In this document: piece by piece, positions 22,344 to 35,200 of the stretch | Numbering within the stretch: position 1 is the first letter of the stretch | Layout of the letters: each line of letters begins with the position of its first letter | Source: Spirodela intermedia | Lineage: Eukaryota; Streptophyta; Magnoliopsida; Alismatales; Araceae | Reading direction: 5' to 3' | Assembly: GCA_902729315.2 (NCBI GenBank) | Contig: LR746268.1 | Location: forward strand, 8,167,501-8,231,500 | Length of the DNA stretch: 64,000 nucleotides | Made by a program: the position numbers and the translations under genes | Notes under the pieces: generated by a model | What the model was told of the DNA's origin: nothing | The model's input: only the letters and a program-made list of their open reading frames with translations | The model's database searches: none

Positions 22344-22668
22344 TCAAATTCAAGCTCGTTATAGATGGCGGGTATGCTTCATTTCAAGTGCAGATCATCA
22401 ATAAAGTAGGCTGAATCTCATCAATCACAAGTACCAGCCATTTCATGGATCAAACGCTGTTCCCCAGAGACTTCTGATTCAGACTCGGCTAATAGAAGAA
22501 TGCGAGATTTATGAGATACAAATCAAGAATCAAGATCATTAAAATGACATCACATAAGACAATTTATTGAGAAATAATTATACATGTTAAAAAACTGTAT
22601 ACCCTTACGTATAGATATGCCGCAGCTTCTTCACTCCATTTACCGCTCGCAACAGAAGCAGAAAGGCA

Positions 22669-25600
22669 ATGTTGGCGGCGAGGGGGCTGCGGAAGGCGAA
22701 CATCCCTGCCTCTCTAATCCAGGACCCGTCGCCCGGCAGCCTGCAACCAACCCGGCTCGCTCTACATGTGAGAAGAACCCTCGTTCTTCCCTGATCCTGG
22801 TCTGTCTCCCCGCTTCTTGGTCTCTTAGTCTTCATATCCGCTGTCCTCGCCTCGCCCTCTCCCTTTAGGTTAATGGCAACGGGTGCGGTACTTCTTGCTC
22901 CGTCTATGTGGCGTCTGGATGCCGTGTTTACAGATTCGAGGTGCGTGTTCGTCTCTCTGGCAGCTACGATAACCCTCGCTTCTCGCTTTACCCCCCTTCG
23001 CCTCACCTGGTTCCGCTGATAGTCTACTTGGAGCACCGAGCACAAGAAGATGGAGCATAACTACTACAGACTGCGGGGTAAAATGGTTCTTGAAGACGAT
23101 CAAGAACCATTTTACCTCGAAATTATCTGATTGATTTGAATGGGTCAACTCATTAGAATGGAATGGAGATCCGAGAAAAACTAGAAAGTCTTCTGGAACG
23201 ACGGATTGATCGCGAGGACAGTTGAAATCGCCAATGAGCGGCGATTTATATTCCATATCAACACCGGGCATTCTCCCTAGTCATTGAATTACTGTTCTTC
23301 GATATGCTGGCCCATGATTAAAGAGTTTTTGTTGCAGATATCAACTGAGGGCGCTTGTCCTGCTGAAGGAAAGGATAGCCTCATAGTTCCTGTCCAAACC
23401 CAGGCATGAATTTTTATCCCGCGTGATTAACCATGAGTTTTATGAGTTCCCTTTCTTTCTGTTTATTTACCAATCTTGCCGTGTTATTTGAAGATCATGC
23501 AATCACATGCGGTGGATCGTTGCCCACATCATTCGGAAATTCAGAGTATAGCACTGGCTGAGGGAGACAGTAAGCACCTTTACTGTAATTCAGACTTTGT
23601 ATATATCTTTCGAGCCTATTGAGGTTATGGCCTAACACTTCTGCAATGATTATGTAATAAACGCTCCGATCAGGCTTCATCATACTTGGCGATGTAGGTA
23701 ACGTTTTCAAAATTATTTATTCTGAATTAAATCAGTGATTCAATCCAGGCTCCATACATTTGATGTTGATATCTTGTGCTTGTAGTTGGTTCTTTGGAAT
23801 TCAGGGCCAAACGATGAAGTTCAAACATACTAATTATGCCCTTCGAGAAATATTTCCTGAAAATGCTTCTAAAAGTTCTTGGCTACCTGAAGTTGTGAAT
23901 AGTTAGATTAGATGTGATACACAACTTGGCCGGTTAGTACGGATGAGTCGAAAGCCGATCTTAAAGATTACAGTCATTGCCATTTAAATCCATAATTTGG
24001 AATTTCGTGATTTTATGTTGGTTTTTGATATGCGCTCATCTTTATTTTCAGTGTGTTATCACTGTAGTGATGAGAAACAAACTCCTTTTTGTGGTATCAT
24101 GAATCTATGCAGGTGATTCATGTTTGATGTTGGGCACAGTCGATTGTTATGGTCAACTCATTGTATCAGGATTAGATGCGACCGATGCAGGTCCTTTTTT
24201 CCATTTTATTTCTTAAGGCTGTTTTCGTATTCATTCCCAGTCTCTTGGTGGAGCGATATTTTTTGTTATTGCCAGATATTCTTAGTATTCTTGATCCAAC
24301 TACCATATTTTAATTGTATATGGTTCTGAATTTTCAGACATCAATAGACGTTCATACTCGATATCGCCTCGAGGTTATGGTGTAGGGGAGGGTAGTTGGG
24401 CAGGCGTCTGTTTCAGTCCCAGTAACTCATCCACGGTACTGTCTCCATTTCCCCATCAGGACCTTGGATATGTATGCTGCATTTGGTGGCCAAGAACATG
24501 TGATTCAGATGTGAAATCTTTGTCTCCTCTAATGTCTGAACCAGACTTTGACTATGCGGCATATGCTCTGACTGATCTGCTGCTTTTTTTTTCATTTTTT
24601 TTTGTCTTTAATGACCCGGATAAGCTGTTAAATGACAATTTCTTGGAGTCTCTGGACAGGGATTGACAGATAGGACGAAGTAGAAGTAGTTTCTCAGTGC
24701 TAATAATCAAATAATAATTGGACATAATCGGTTGACAGATTAAAGTTTGTAAAGAATAATAATCGATTTTTTTTCTTGTTATTCTGCCCAATGAAGTGAG
24801 TTTCCCTTCTGTGAGTTTGACTTTGCAGCTGCTGACGTCCTGAGATTCCCAAGTTTTCTTTCTCACTTCATTTCTCCCTCGATGTTTCCTCAGTTGACGA
24901 GCAGAGCTGACTTTAAGCTCGCTGGTCTTTGAATGCACCGTGGGACTTGATTTGACTCTTGCTGTTGACTCTTTTCAGGTTGCCATCGTCCATAGTTTCT
25001 GCAAAAGTATTGACATTTATGATCAGGACATCCATCTTCAAAGTTTTCAGACGTGAGTAGCTGAAATGCCACCTGGCTCGGATTTTCCTTGTAATGGTCT
25101 CTGAAACGTTTTTGATTCTCCTTGCATCTGTGGCTTCAGGCTATGGTATCCAAATTCTTCAACTTTCTTACAAGGATCTCTGCTGGGGTGTGGCAGCTCT
25201 GTGCTCGCCGTTGCCGAGGGTAGCCAGGCATGGCCGTTCCGCTGTATTATTGACAACTGGCGTCATTTTTTGATGTTCGGACATCATGTTGTCCCTGATT
25301 TTCCTTCTGGGTTCGATCCAGCTGACGATATGGGACCTGAGAACCGGTGGTGGCTGTGTGCAAAGGGTCTGCGGGTCTGTCGGAGATCTCATTTATGCCA
25401 TCAGCTGTTCTCCGTCTGGACATGTTGCTGTTGGTGGGTCTGATCGTTGCTTAACCATCTATGATCCCCGCAGGTTGAGTCGATCATCCACGCATAAGTT
25501 CTGTTAATTTTTTCGTCGGATGTTGCCCTCAATCTGTTGTTGGACTATGGAATCCCTATTCGGAACACAAAGATTTTGATTTTTTAATTTTTTTTTTCTA

Positions 25601-26342
25601 AAACCTCTGAGAAGTAGTCCCTCTTTGTTGTGTTCTAACTCCAGAAACTGTTCTAATGAACTTGGTGCCTGCATTCTTGAATGCAGGTGGTCAGCCCTGG
25701 CAAGATGGGCGAGCTGCTCAAAATATGAGGTTGCTCTCTTTTTTTTTGGGTCTTGTGTGTGAGGTTTCATTCGGAGACAGATCTTGGTGTCTATGCAATG
25801 AACAGTAACATCTCTCTCTCTCTCTCTCTCTTCTCTTCTCTTTCTCCACTTCTTGCAGATAACAGGTCTCTCATTCTCCTCACTCAACTCGGATTATATG
25901 TACGTGCAGGGCGTTGACTATGAGGTGATCATACTCAACTTCTGGTAACTGGGTTTATTTCTTGCTGAGATCAGATATATTATTACCTCAGTATAGGCGT
26001 GCTTGCCCTACGACTAGGTTTTTTTAAAAAAGATGGTGGGCATTAATTGACATGAACCCTCGCGAATGCTTGAATTTTGGCAGGTTTTCTGTGGTCAATG
26101 GAGAGAGAACAAGAAAGTGTTTTCCTTCAGAGGGGACTCGAACTGGCTGGGGTTCAGTAAGGTTATGTTCTATCCCCGGAGATCTGGTCAACCCCGAATT
26201 TTTCGCGGCCACGGGCTTAGTCAAAGGTGCACTCTTTCTTTGGCGGCAGGATTCGAAACGTGACGTCTTGGCTGGTTGGTGCGACTCTGGAAGCATCTTC
26301 GTGGCTGACGCCGTGGCGGCGAAGCAGCTGGAAATCTGGTGA
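22669..26342 (+). CDS. WD40-repeat protein (plant transducin-like, unnamed)
   Basis: Thirteen exons join in phase to 360 aa: 22669-22767, 22869-22940, 23338-23403, 23494-23569, 24113-24190, 24338-24435, 24979-25052, 25140-25227, 25322-25473, 25687-25729, 25859-25924, 26084-26161 and 26250-26342. The product is a single beta-propeller. Visible blades include SVYVASGCRVYRFE, GTVDCYGQLIVSGLDA, VLAVAEGSQ-LTIWDLRT, SCSPSGHVAVGGSD-RCLTIYDPRR, then FCGQWRENKKVFSFRGDS and DVLAGWCDSGSIFVADAV. WD40 propellers act as scaffolds, but I cannot name the partner or pathway. Two introns (23404-23493, 25228-25321) start with GC instead of GT, both as CAG/GCATG, and the protein reads smoothly across both. The intron at 22941-23337 holds a perfect hairpin. 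The acceptor of exon 4 (TTTGAAG) is weak. Confidence 0.85.
23077..23116. repeat. Perfect 17-bp inverted repeat with 6-base loop
   Basis: GGTAAAATGGTTCTTGA at 23077-23093 is followed by six bases and then its exact reverse complement at 23100-23116. It lies inside intron 2 of the WD40 gene. Confidence 0.95.
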
Positions 26343-27241
26343 AGGCTTGCTGCCGCTTCGATCTTCCGCCACGTTTCGCGTTGCCCGCTCGGGTCTTCTG
26401 CCATTCTTTTCCGCCCGAGGAAAGGAGTTGTTTTTTGGGTTGACCCCGGCTGAGGATCAGATGGGTGTCTCCGAATGTTTGGCAGCGGCGTTGACATCCC
26501 ATCGTTCGCTCACCTTCTTTACTTTCTTCGGTGTGGACGTGGGGAAAATAGTCGCGAACTGGGCCACGGTTTTTTTGATGTGTGGCGGTGGACAGATGGA
26601 TGGACAAGCGGAGACGTACACGAACTGCAGATGTAGCTGGTTGACCTTCGGCCTTTGGACACGCGTGGGGCAGCGAGGGGGGGCTGGGGGGGCCGAAAAA
26701 GGAAAGGTCAACCAACGTTGAGTTTGAACATTATTTCTCAGAGGTGAAGGGCACGGAAATGTTATCTTGTTTGACCGTCGACATTGCGGCCAGCTGGTTT
26801 CCGTCTGTTCTCCCGTCGTCGAAGCCTCAAATTTTTCTAGCCGTGCCACTGGTTCTCTCTCTCTCCCCTTTTCTCGCTCCTATTTATGTAGATTGAATAT
26901 CCTGTGCTTTTCTTAATGCGTTTTCCAGCTGGTGCCTGCCTGATGGTGCTGATCCAGTTGCGCGTGGACGGCCCGATCGTCTTCTGGAACCTCCCTCGGC
27001 CCTGAGCTCGCACAGGTGCCAGCCCAACACTCGGATCGCATCTGCGTCCAACTCAACGGGCCCGCCGCTAACAGTCAGTCGGGCCCGCCCCGCCCGGCGA
27101 CCAGCCAAACGGCGGCGCTCGATCAGTGCCCGGATATAGGCCAGGAATTCCCTCCCCGTCTCTGCCTTCTCTTTAGGGAACGAAACAGGGTCATCGTCCT
27201 ACACTTTCCTGTTCCCTTCTTCCTCTTCTTCTTCCTGCGAT
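26343..27241. other. Intergenic: WD40 3'UTR and ROH1-like promoter
   Basis: No further exon of the WD40 gene is needed after the stop at 26340-26342. A TATTTATG element near 26881 and a CT-rich leader up to the ATG at 27242 suggest the promoter of the next gene. Open frames here on both strands lack domain features. Confidence 0.45.
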
Positions 27242-28477
27242 ATGACAATGCCTCCGGCCGCGGACTACCACTACCAGGGCCCCTCATTGCCGATCGCCTC
27301 TCTGGGACGGTCCCTGCTCAGCATCGGGCGTGAGCAGATGCATTCCATAGACGCCCACCACGGCGGCGCGTGCCAGCAGGAGCACGAACCGGACTCCTTC
27401 CAGAAGCACGTCGCCGACCTCTTCTACAACCTCGGCGTCCCCTGCGCCGCCTCGCCGGCTAGCGGCGGCGGGAGGAAGGAGCAGCTGCTGTGCCTCAGCT
27501 GGACCCGGAGGCTCCTGGAGGCCTTCCTCGCCTGCCAGAAAGAGTTCCGGGCCGTCGTCCTCGATAGCCGTGGTGCGGCGGCGATCTCCGGGTCCCCCGT
27601 CGAGCGCCTGCTCGCAGAGTTCTCGGAGCGCAGCGTCAAGGCCCTCGACGTCTGCAACGCCGTCCGCGACGGCATTGAGCGTCTGCGGCGGTGGCGCAAG
27701 CTCCTCGAGATCGTCCTCGTGGCGCTCGAGCCGAGCCGGCGGGGCGTGGGGCTGGGCCAGCTGCGCCGTGCCCAGAAGGCCCTCGCCGAGCTTGCCGCCG
27801 CCATGCTAGACGAGAAGGAGACCTCGCCCCTTCTGGGGCTACGCCACCGCTCCTTCGTCCGGCACGGCGGCGCCGGGAAGGACCATCACCGCCCCGCGGC
27901 CAGCCACGCGCGGTCCCACTCCTGGAGCGTCTCCCCGTCGTGGTCCGCAGCCCGGCAGCTCACCGCCATCGGCAACGGCCTCACCGTCCCCCGCGGGAGC
28001 GACGCCATCGGCGGCGGCGGCGGCCTCGCCGCCGCCCTCTACGCCATGAACTCCCTGCTCCTCCTCGTGGCGTGGGCCCTCGTCGCGGCGGTGCCCTGCC
28101 AGGACCGCGGCGGCGTACACGGCCACTTCTCCTTCCCCCGCAGCTTCCCGTGGGCGGCGCCGGCGACGCTGCTCCACGAGAGGATTATGGCGGAGTCGAA
28201 GAAGCGGGAGCGCCAGACTTCCGGCGGCCTGCTGAGGGAGATCCAGCAGATGGAGAAGTGCTCGCTGCGCCTGGCGGAGCTGACGGATCCGAGCCAACAC
28301 CCTCTGGCGGAGGAGAAGGAGGAGGAGCTGAAGCAGCTGGTGGCGGAGCTGTCGCAGGTCTGCGATTCCCTGAGAGAGGGGCTTGACCCCCTGGAACGCT
28401 TGGTGAGGGAGGCGTTCCACGGGATCGTCCGTAGCAGGGAGGAGAGCCTGGACTGCCTGGGGCAAGCTGGTGCCTGA
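27242..28477 (+). CDS. ROH1/BYPASS1-family protein (DUF793)
   Basis: An intronless frame of 411 aa, as usual for this family. It opens with MTMPPAADYHYQG and reaches the conserved region GRSLLSIGREQMHSID, then FQKHVADLFYNLG. Coiled, Leu/Arg-rich helices fill residues 90-190 (LLAEFSERSVKALDVCNAV, RRWRKLLEIVLVAL). A hydrophobic segment follows (MNSLLLLVAWALVAAVPCQD), and the C-terminal helices end in REAFHGIVRSREESLDCL. ROH1 proteins were described as interactors of the exocyst subunit EXO70A1, and the related BPS1 limits a root-to-shoot signal. The biochemical role is not known. The hydrophobic segment could be membrane-associated. GC content is far above that of the neighbouring WD40 gene, as is common for intronless monocot genes. 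The frame is intact. Confidence 0.9.
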   Translation: MTMPPAADYHYQGPSLPIASLGRSLLSIGREQMHSIDAHHGGACQQEHEPDSFQKHVADLFYNLGVPCAASPASGGGRKEQLLCLSWTRRLLEAFLACQKEFRAVVLDSRGAAAISGSPVERLLAEFSERSVKALDVCNAVRDGIERLRRWRKLLEIVLVALEPSRRGVGLGQLRRAQKALAELAAAMLDEKETSPLLGLRHRSFVRHGGAGKDHHRPAASHARSHSWSVSPSWSAARQLTAIGNGLTVPRGSDAIGGGGGLAAALYAMNSLLLLVAWALVAAVPCQDRGGVHGHFSFPRSFPWAAPATLLHERIMAESKKRERQTSGGLLREIQQMEKCSLRLAELTDPSQHPLAEEKEEELKQLVAELSQVCDSLREGLDPLERLVREAFHGIVRSREESLDCLGQAGA

Positions 28478-28673
28478 GGAAGACGGGGAGCTTCCTCAAC
28501 CTGCTTGTCTCTCTCTCTCACTTGTACATCAGATCTTACTTTGCTTCTCCCTCTGATCTTGGATTCCTCTTTGTTTTTTCATTCCCGTCATTCATCTGAT
28601 CAGAAGAGCATCATTTCGCCATTCAAGAGCATTTTTTTTCCCATGTTGTCAACACCAACACAAGGGGCTGAAC

Positions 28674-28795
28674 CCAAGATCTGGGTCAACTCAGATAAAC
28701 CTTCAAAAACATCTGTCTCCGGGTCAACCAAGATCTGGGCCAACTCAGGTAAACATTCAAAAACATTTGTATCCGGGTCAACCCAAGATCAAACC
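28674..28795. repeat. 54-bp tandem repeat, about 2.2 copies
   Basis: A unit starting CCAAGATCTGGG(T/C)CAACTC begins at 28674 and 28728, and a partial third starts at about 28783. The units differ at only a few bases. It lies between the convergent ROH1-like and esterase genes (28478-29255), where I see no other feature than 3'UTR sequence. Confidence 0.85.
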
Positions 28796-29255
28796 TGGTT
28801 TTTTAATCGAGATGAAGAAAAAAAAGTCAAGAGAAAATTACAGTTCCGATCCTCGATCTGAAATATCAAGGTCACATGCAGGGCACTTGCTGTTGTTATC
28901 CGTGGAGTATATATACCAGTAGAACATGAGAGTGGACTTCAGTTTATTACCAGCACAGCTCATAATTCCTATAACCTAACCATGCCATATAAATGATGAT
29001 GCACCCTGTTGGGATCATAATCTGACTACCTACCATCATATGATTTACAGTTAAGGGATGGCCTCTGGGGGAGGAGACCAGCTGGAGACATAAGAATTAC
29101 TTACAGTGCCATGGAGATGAGCAGTCGAGGACCGTGATGAAAATCATCTCCAGCCGCACCAAAACGGGCGCCGAGAGTTGTCCGCCCACTGCAATTAGGT
29201 CAAAGAAAGAGATCTGGGCCGGTGCTTCCAAGAGGGAGGGAGGGCGTGGGCGGGG

Positions 29256-32200
29256 TCAGCGGAACAGGTCGGGGAAAGACCACATTATGAATCTGGCGAA
29301 GACGTCGGTCTCGAGGAACTCGATGTGCGCTGCTCGGCCGATGATGGTGTTCAAGTTCCTACCCTGTGAAGATGAGTCAAAGTTGATGTCACAGCGCATG
29401 AACGTGCGCCTTTCGGAAGAGGGAGTCCTGATCTGATCCAAGCAGTTATTGAGCATTTCGAGAAAGACCAACGCCTTCTTCGAGTTGTCCCACGAGGACG
29501 CCTGGCACAGCTCGATTCTTGCTGAATGGTAGGGAACATAACCATCCTGTACAAAGAGGTCAATGCTGCGTCACTAAATTGTCATAATCTTCGATTTCAT
29601 AAGGATGACGCTATGTCAAATCTGCAGCCGAGAGAGACAAGTAGATTAAGTGGGTAAAAGGGCAATTAAACAAGGGAAAATTCGAATAATGGAATAGAAA
29701 TAAGTGAAGTGCCGGCACAAAACATCATAAATATTAAATGGGTGTCCCTTATTTAAGAGACATAAATATTAAAAAATAGATAAATGAAAATTTATATATG
29801 CATCCGGTCGTGGCAAACCAAATGATGTATACCTGTGGTGATGACAGCAGTACTATGTTGTCGAAGTTCTGCAGCGTCTTCCTCTGAAAATCACAAGGAG
29901 ACAGAAATTCAGACATTAGAGAAGTCGCCAAGGGATTATCTCATTGAGCATCAGTGTGGTCATCCTCAAGGCAAAACATTCCCTAAATATAATGATCCAA
30001 ACCCTTTTACTATTTACAGGCTGTTCCAAGAAATCTTACCGTATCAGAAACACCGATTAGAAGCATAATGATCGAATGGTAACGCATTTGAATGCAAAAA
30101 AATTATATGGGTTTTGTACCTTGCAGAGCTTGTAAAAGAAAGTGTTCTGGAGGTCTGGATCATCGGTGAAAGTGAGTTGATGGATGCACTGGGCTCCCTT
30201 TAATTTCTTCAGAAGCCACAGACCAGAGTTGAATAAAGAGTTTGAACTATACCAATACCCCAAGTGTGGTCCAGACAGGGACATGTAAGTGTGAAGGTGC
30301 CCCAGAAAAGGTTCCATCGCGCTCTCTGAGATGCAGGACGTTCTTTTCAGGATGAGATATGAAATTAATAAGAAGGTAGGATCGTCATGTAATTACCGGT
30401 TAAGGCACTTCTTATGATAATGTTTCCAATCGAATGACCAACAAAGCTTAGTTTGATCCCTTTACAACCTCCCGTTCTGGAATATTTATCAATTTTCTTT
30501 CTAATGAAAGCGTTGACTTCTTCAGACAACCTGCTGCCCATTTCTCTGAAGTCTCCAGAAGTTTTCTCCTCATTTGCCTCTGACATGAGGCATTCAGCTC
30601 CAGGATCGATTAAAAGCCACTGATTGCGAACCAATCTCAAATCTAGATGATGCCCCTATAAAAAGGAAGCAAATGATAAGATATGAAAAGCAGTAGTCAG
30701 CATTGCATTACACTGCAGAAATGAAACAGTTTACCTTCTCAGATGAATCTCATGTAAGAACAAGAATTGTTCAGCTCAATCAATTTACTGATCGCAAATC
30801 AGCAGCAACAAAAGTTCTTAAGGGAAGTGGGTAGTGGAAAAAAGGAAGTATATAATGAAGGTGGAAATGTACAACCAAGACATTAGCAAAGCTCGCATTA
30901 GGATAATAAATAAATAAGTTCGGTATGATAATCCTATGCTAGGAAAACAAATACCCTGTGGGTTTGCAAACATGGGCCTTCGCTCATGGCCAATTGGTTT
31001 TGGGTTGGACGGGCCAATAATCTAACAATATCCAAGGGACCTTGCCACTTATGGGCATAGGACCTTGCCCACTGTCAAGGGAAAAGTATTTTCAAAAGAT
31101 AAATTTTGTGGAATTTCTTTTATGGGTAAAATATGAGGATAGTCTATTTGTTTCTATTCAAAACGTAGTTTCTAAGAAATCTAACTTCCACACGATCCCG
31201 TAATATAATAAAACGTGCATATTTATCCTGTAACACTATTTTATCGTAAACATTTAAGTTCTCCAATAATGCAAAGTAAACACTCTATTTCTTGGAAGGC
31301 AGTGAACACCACTTCAATTCAGTGAAGTACGAGAAAATTTTCAAAGATATGTGGCGACAACATTTCCAAGTAGGTCGTGCAAAAGAACCAGCACTGGTTC
31401 ACTTGGCCCGGACCTCAACAAAGAAACCCACTCCAGTTTTCTAGTTGAGAACACAATCTGCCTTCTGGAGAATATCCAATATTAATGGCCACCCTATTTG
31501 AAACAAATTCGATCACTATATAAAAAAGTGAGGAATAACTTAGAGCCTAAATATTCCCAAACTACTTGTCATAAAGATCATCATCCAACATGTTTTTCTT
31601 TTCATAGATGTATCCTGGACCCCACCATCATGTTACCAATATATTGTACTCCAGACACCAAATATTGATACCTCCAGCCATCAGCGTCCAAGTTGTATCA
31701 ACAACACAAAGATCTACAAATATGTGATTGACTCGGATTAAATTAATTAACAAATGAAATTTTCTTAGATGATCACATACACGTTGGCATTTATCAGAGT
31801 CTTTCTACATGATGAAGTAGACTTTAGTGTTGAGCCTTTCCATCCGTCCACTCTTCCGGTTCTTAACTCAATATCCATATTATTAGATATTTTCTTCAAG
31901 GATTACACTTAGAGGGTCGCATTCGGACATTTTTCTATGATCTATTCATGGCGACAACTCAGAGCATCTTGTACGATTCCAGTTCTTCCATCAAGATTTT
32001 TCTGAATCAAATGGCCCACTGTGAGCTCCTACTCCAATCCTTAATGTACATGACACTTGGTCGCCAGGTGACTGTCTGAAAGCAATGCATCTAAAAATAT
32101 CACTCATCTTCCATTGTCAACTTGGAACATAGCTGAGTTCTTCATGTATTAAAAAGGCTATTCCACAAGAATCTGCCACAAATTTTTGTAAAGAATGGAT

Positions 32201-35200
32201 GATAAACGGCTATGGCAGAGGTAAATGAATAGGACAGCCATTATACATCACTCACTTGGACCATCAAACCAAACTGCATGAATTTTCTGTCAAGAATGGC
32301 AGATAAGAGGCGATCTCCCAATCAGCTGGAGCATATTTTTACAGTAACCATTATCCACTATTACAAGAGGCAACTTCAAATACAAGTGAGGAGGGCCATC
32401 TTCTGGTTCAACTAAGATAAACTTGCTCAGTATCATCAACTTCCCTTGTATTGTTGTACTAGCTTCTCTCTCTGTCTCACACAGTTCACTGATAGAATGC
32501 AAGGACACTACAACTTGAGGGGTGCGTTGAACACTTAATCAAGGAGAGAGTATACACAATTGCATCCCTGGAAATAGTGTTCTCAATAGAACGACTCAGA
32601 AATAGTATAGGCAACCGAACCTGGTGTTATTACTTCCATTATTACTAGTCAGAAAAGCATCTTTGTGTGTCGATTTGTTGACAGCTTTGATGCCAATGAT
32701 GCATTATTTCCACTGGTAATTGATCAGGTGGCCATAAGCCTCATGCCACAAACATGGAGTCAATCTAGACTTTTTAACGGATTCAACACAGCAAAGAACA
32801 TGCAACAGAAACACATGAATCTAATTGTACAAGTTCAACATGACTATGATACTGGACAACAGTTACAGAAAGTTCAGAAGCACAGATGGGAGCAAAAGTT
32901 TGAAAGATCACTAGATGAATATGTGAAGCTGTAAGCATATATGTAATAAAATACAAACTTGGAAAAGCTGTGATTAATGACTGTAGACATGAAACCACCA
33001 CAGGATAGAATGGTCCACAGTAGACAAATTCCTCAAACATCATTTCTCTATCTTCTTCAATAATTGAACAATTATATAGTCAGTAGGAAAAATAAGTACT
33101 TCGGGTCATTTAGAATTCAAACAAGAGCGAGTATGGTTTTTCCATCCTGAAAGAATATTGAAATTTGAATTTGTGACATTTTAAGACGAATAATGACACA
33201 GTAAAATGCAATGAGCTTCGAAAAAAAGATTAAATGGACGTACCTGGAATCCGTGCACAAAAACTACGATTCTTAATGTACGACTATTTCTTTGAGCCCC
33301 ACCAACAAACAGTTTCATCAAGGCTTTGTCTCCAGTTCCCGTTGCAGATGTAGCCTTTTTCTCAAGAGAGCCTGAGAATGAGGCACGACCAGAAGCATGC
33401 ATACGCAAATCCATAACATGCCGTTCAACAAGAATAATAGGAACACGTGACGGATCACCAAAAATATACATGTCTTGAATTGCGCAGTTGTTAATCTGCA
33501 GAGAACCAATTTCTTTCTGATAACTATTTTCAAGACTAAAAACAGACCGTGGCAGAAAACATTTCTCTCAGAAATGACTCACCTTCATTTGTGAAATACT
33601 CTTCCGATGAAGCTCAGCGCGAGTGATTGCTGTTTGTGCTGGCTACATCACAAAAAAACAAAGGAGGAAATATTGGAAACATAGCCATAATCACAATGCT
33701 TCGCAAAATAATGCACATTAGTAAACTGCATTTTTTGTAAAATATTCAGTTTATTCGTAAAGATTGCGTGTGAGCAGAAAATTACATCATCACTCAATTT
33801 TCGTGGCATCGAAACTTTTCCCAACACACTCTGATGAGAGGATTCATCAGCTCCACTCCTCAAATATCGATGTGGAACTTCCATAATTGAGTGAATCATC
33901 CATATTGACCATTCTGCTTTTCTATCATCACTCCACACTTCACGAAGATGCTCCAAAATTTTGGTTCTGTTGTTCCTGGAACATAAAATGCGTAAATTTT
34001 TATACAATCCAGTAAGTTGTATGGACAATAGATTAAAGATGTACTATGATTACTCAAGGAGCTGGTAGCAGGAAAAAAAAAAAAACTAAGCTGCACGTCC
34101 GAGGTTGAAGTAAACCTTTTGTGTGTGCAAATTGTGTGTGTCTGTGTATGAAGAATAGACCATTCTCAGAATTGAAAGACAGAACCCGGCTTTTTTCAAG
34201 GTACAAGGAAAACTTTGTCATACATTAAGGAATGCTTAATTTAGCTGTTATTCAGATTTACACAAGGAATGCTTGTACCATGTCAAACATGAATTCAGGC
34301 AATGCCACATTGATTCCAATTTATAAATTTAGCATGTTTTTGAAAAAAATGGAAATTTTAAATTTTGAGTACCACAAGTTACTACTGGATAAACCTCATA
34401 GTAGTGGGAAAGCACAGGGCCCATCCCTCAACATTTCTCAGGGCATGTTTTTGAGAATGTTCTTCACCACATATGAAATAAAACATAGTTTTCTTGGACT
34501 CTTATTTTATTCGATAATAATTTTTCAAAACTATGGTGTACAACGTTACATGTCTTGCTATATCTCTCGCTATTTTCAACCAAGTTCTGAGCCATTTACA
34601 ACGTCACGCATTAAACAATTACATGCTCCGTAAAACATCTAAATACAATATGATGCATCATGACAATCACTGTCCTACGAATTTCACAACATATTCCTTC
34701 AGGTTGCACCGATTAAGACATCACAGCATGATTTCAAGGCGATCAAATTTCTATACGTCAATTCTATGGTCGAACATACCTAAATACTACCAAAGAGAGA
34801 AGAGTTCCAGTTGGACCATTACGTGTTATATTATTGAACCGATAAGTTGAAAGCTATAGGAGCCAGTAAGAGACCAAAGGTCAGAGAATTGATGATGCTT
34901 CTCCAAAATGGCACATTTGAGCGATCGCTGTGGCAAGGTTTCTGACTAGTATTCTATATGCAAATCATTCACCTGTGATTTTTCATTTCCAGGTGAAGGC
35001 ACACTCATTGCTTTCACCTGGTATGCAGTATAGAAATTAAAGACGCTTCCACAAAAGCTTCTCCCCATAAATCTGGGGCTGGCGATAATGGTCTCATCAA
35101 GGATGTAGCAGGGAGCATATGGATTGGACTAGGATTTAATCCAGTCCAAAATTTTCAAAGAGGAGAGATGCGTCTAGATGTAATGTTGATTCAAAAGCCT

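Noticed and set aside
25305-25325. TGGGTTCGATCCAGC resembling a tRNA T-arm
   Set aside because: No acceptor, D-arm or anticodon arm fits around it; it is the 3' end of a WD40 intron.
27839-28465. 208-codon antisense frame over the ROH1-like gene
   Set aside because: Codon-bias shadow of a strongly GC3-rich gene; the plus-strand frame matches a known family.
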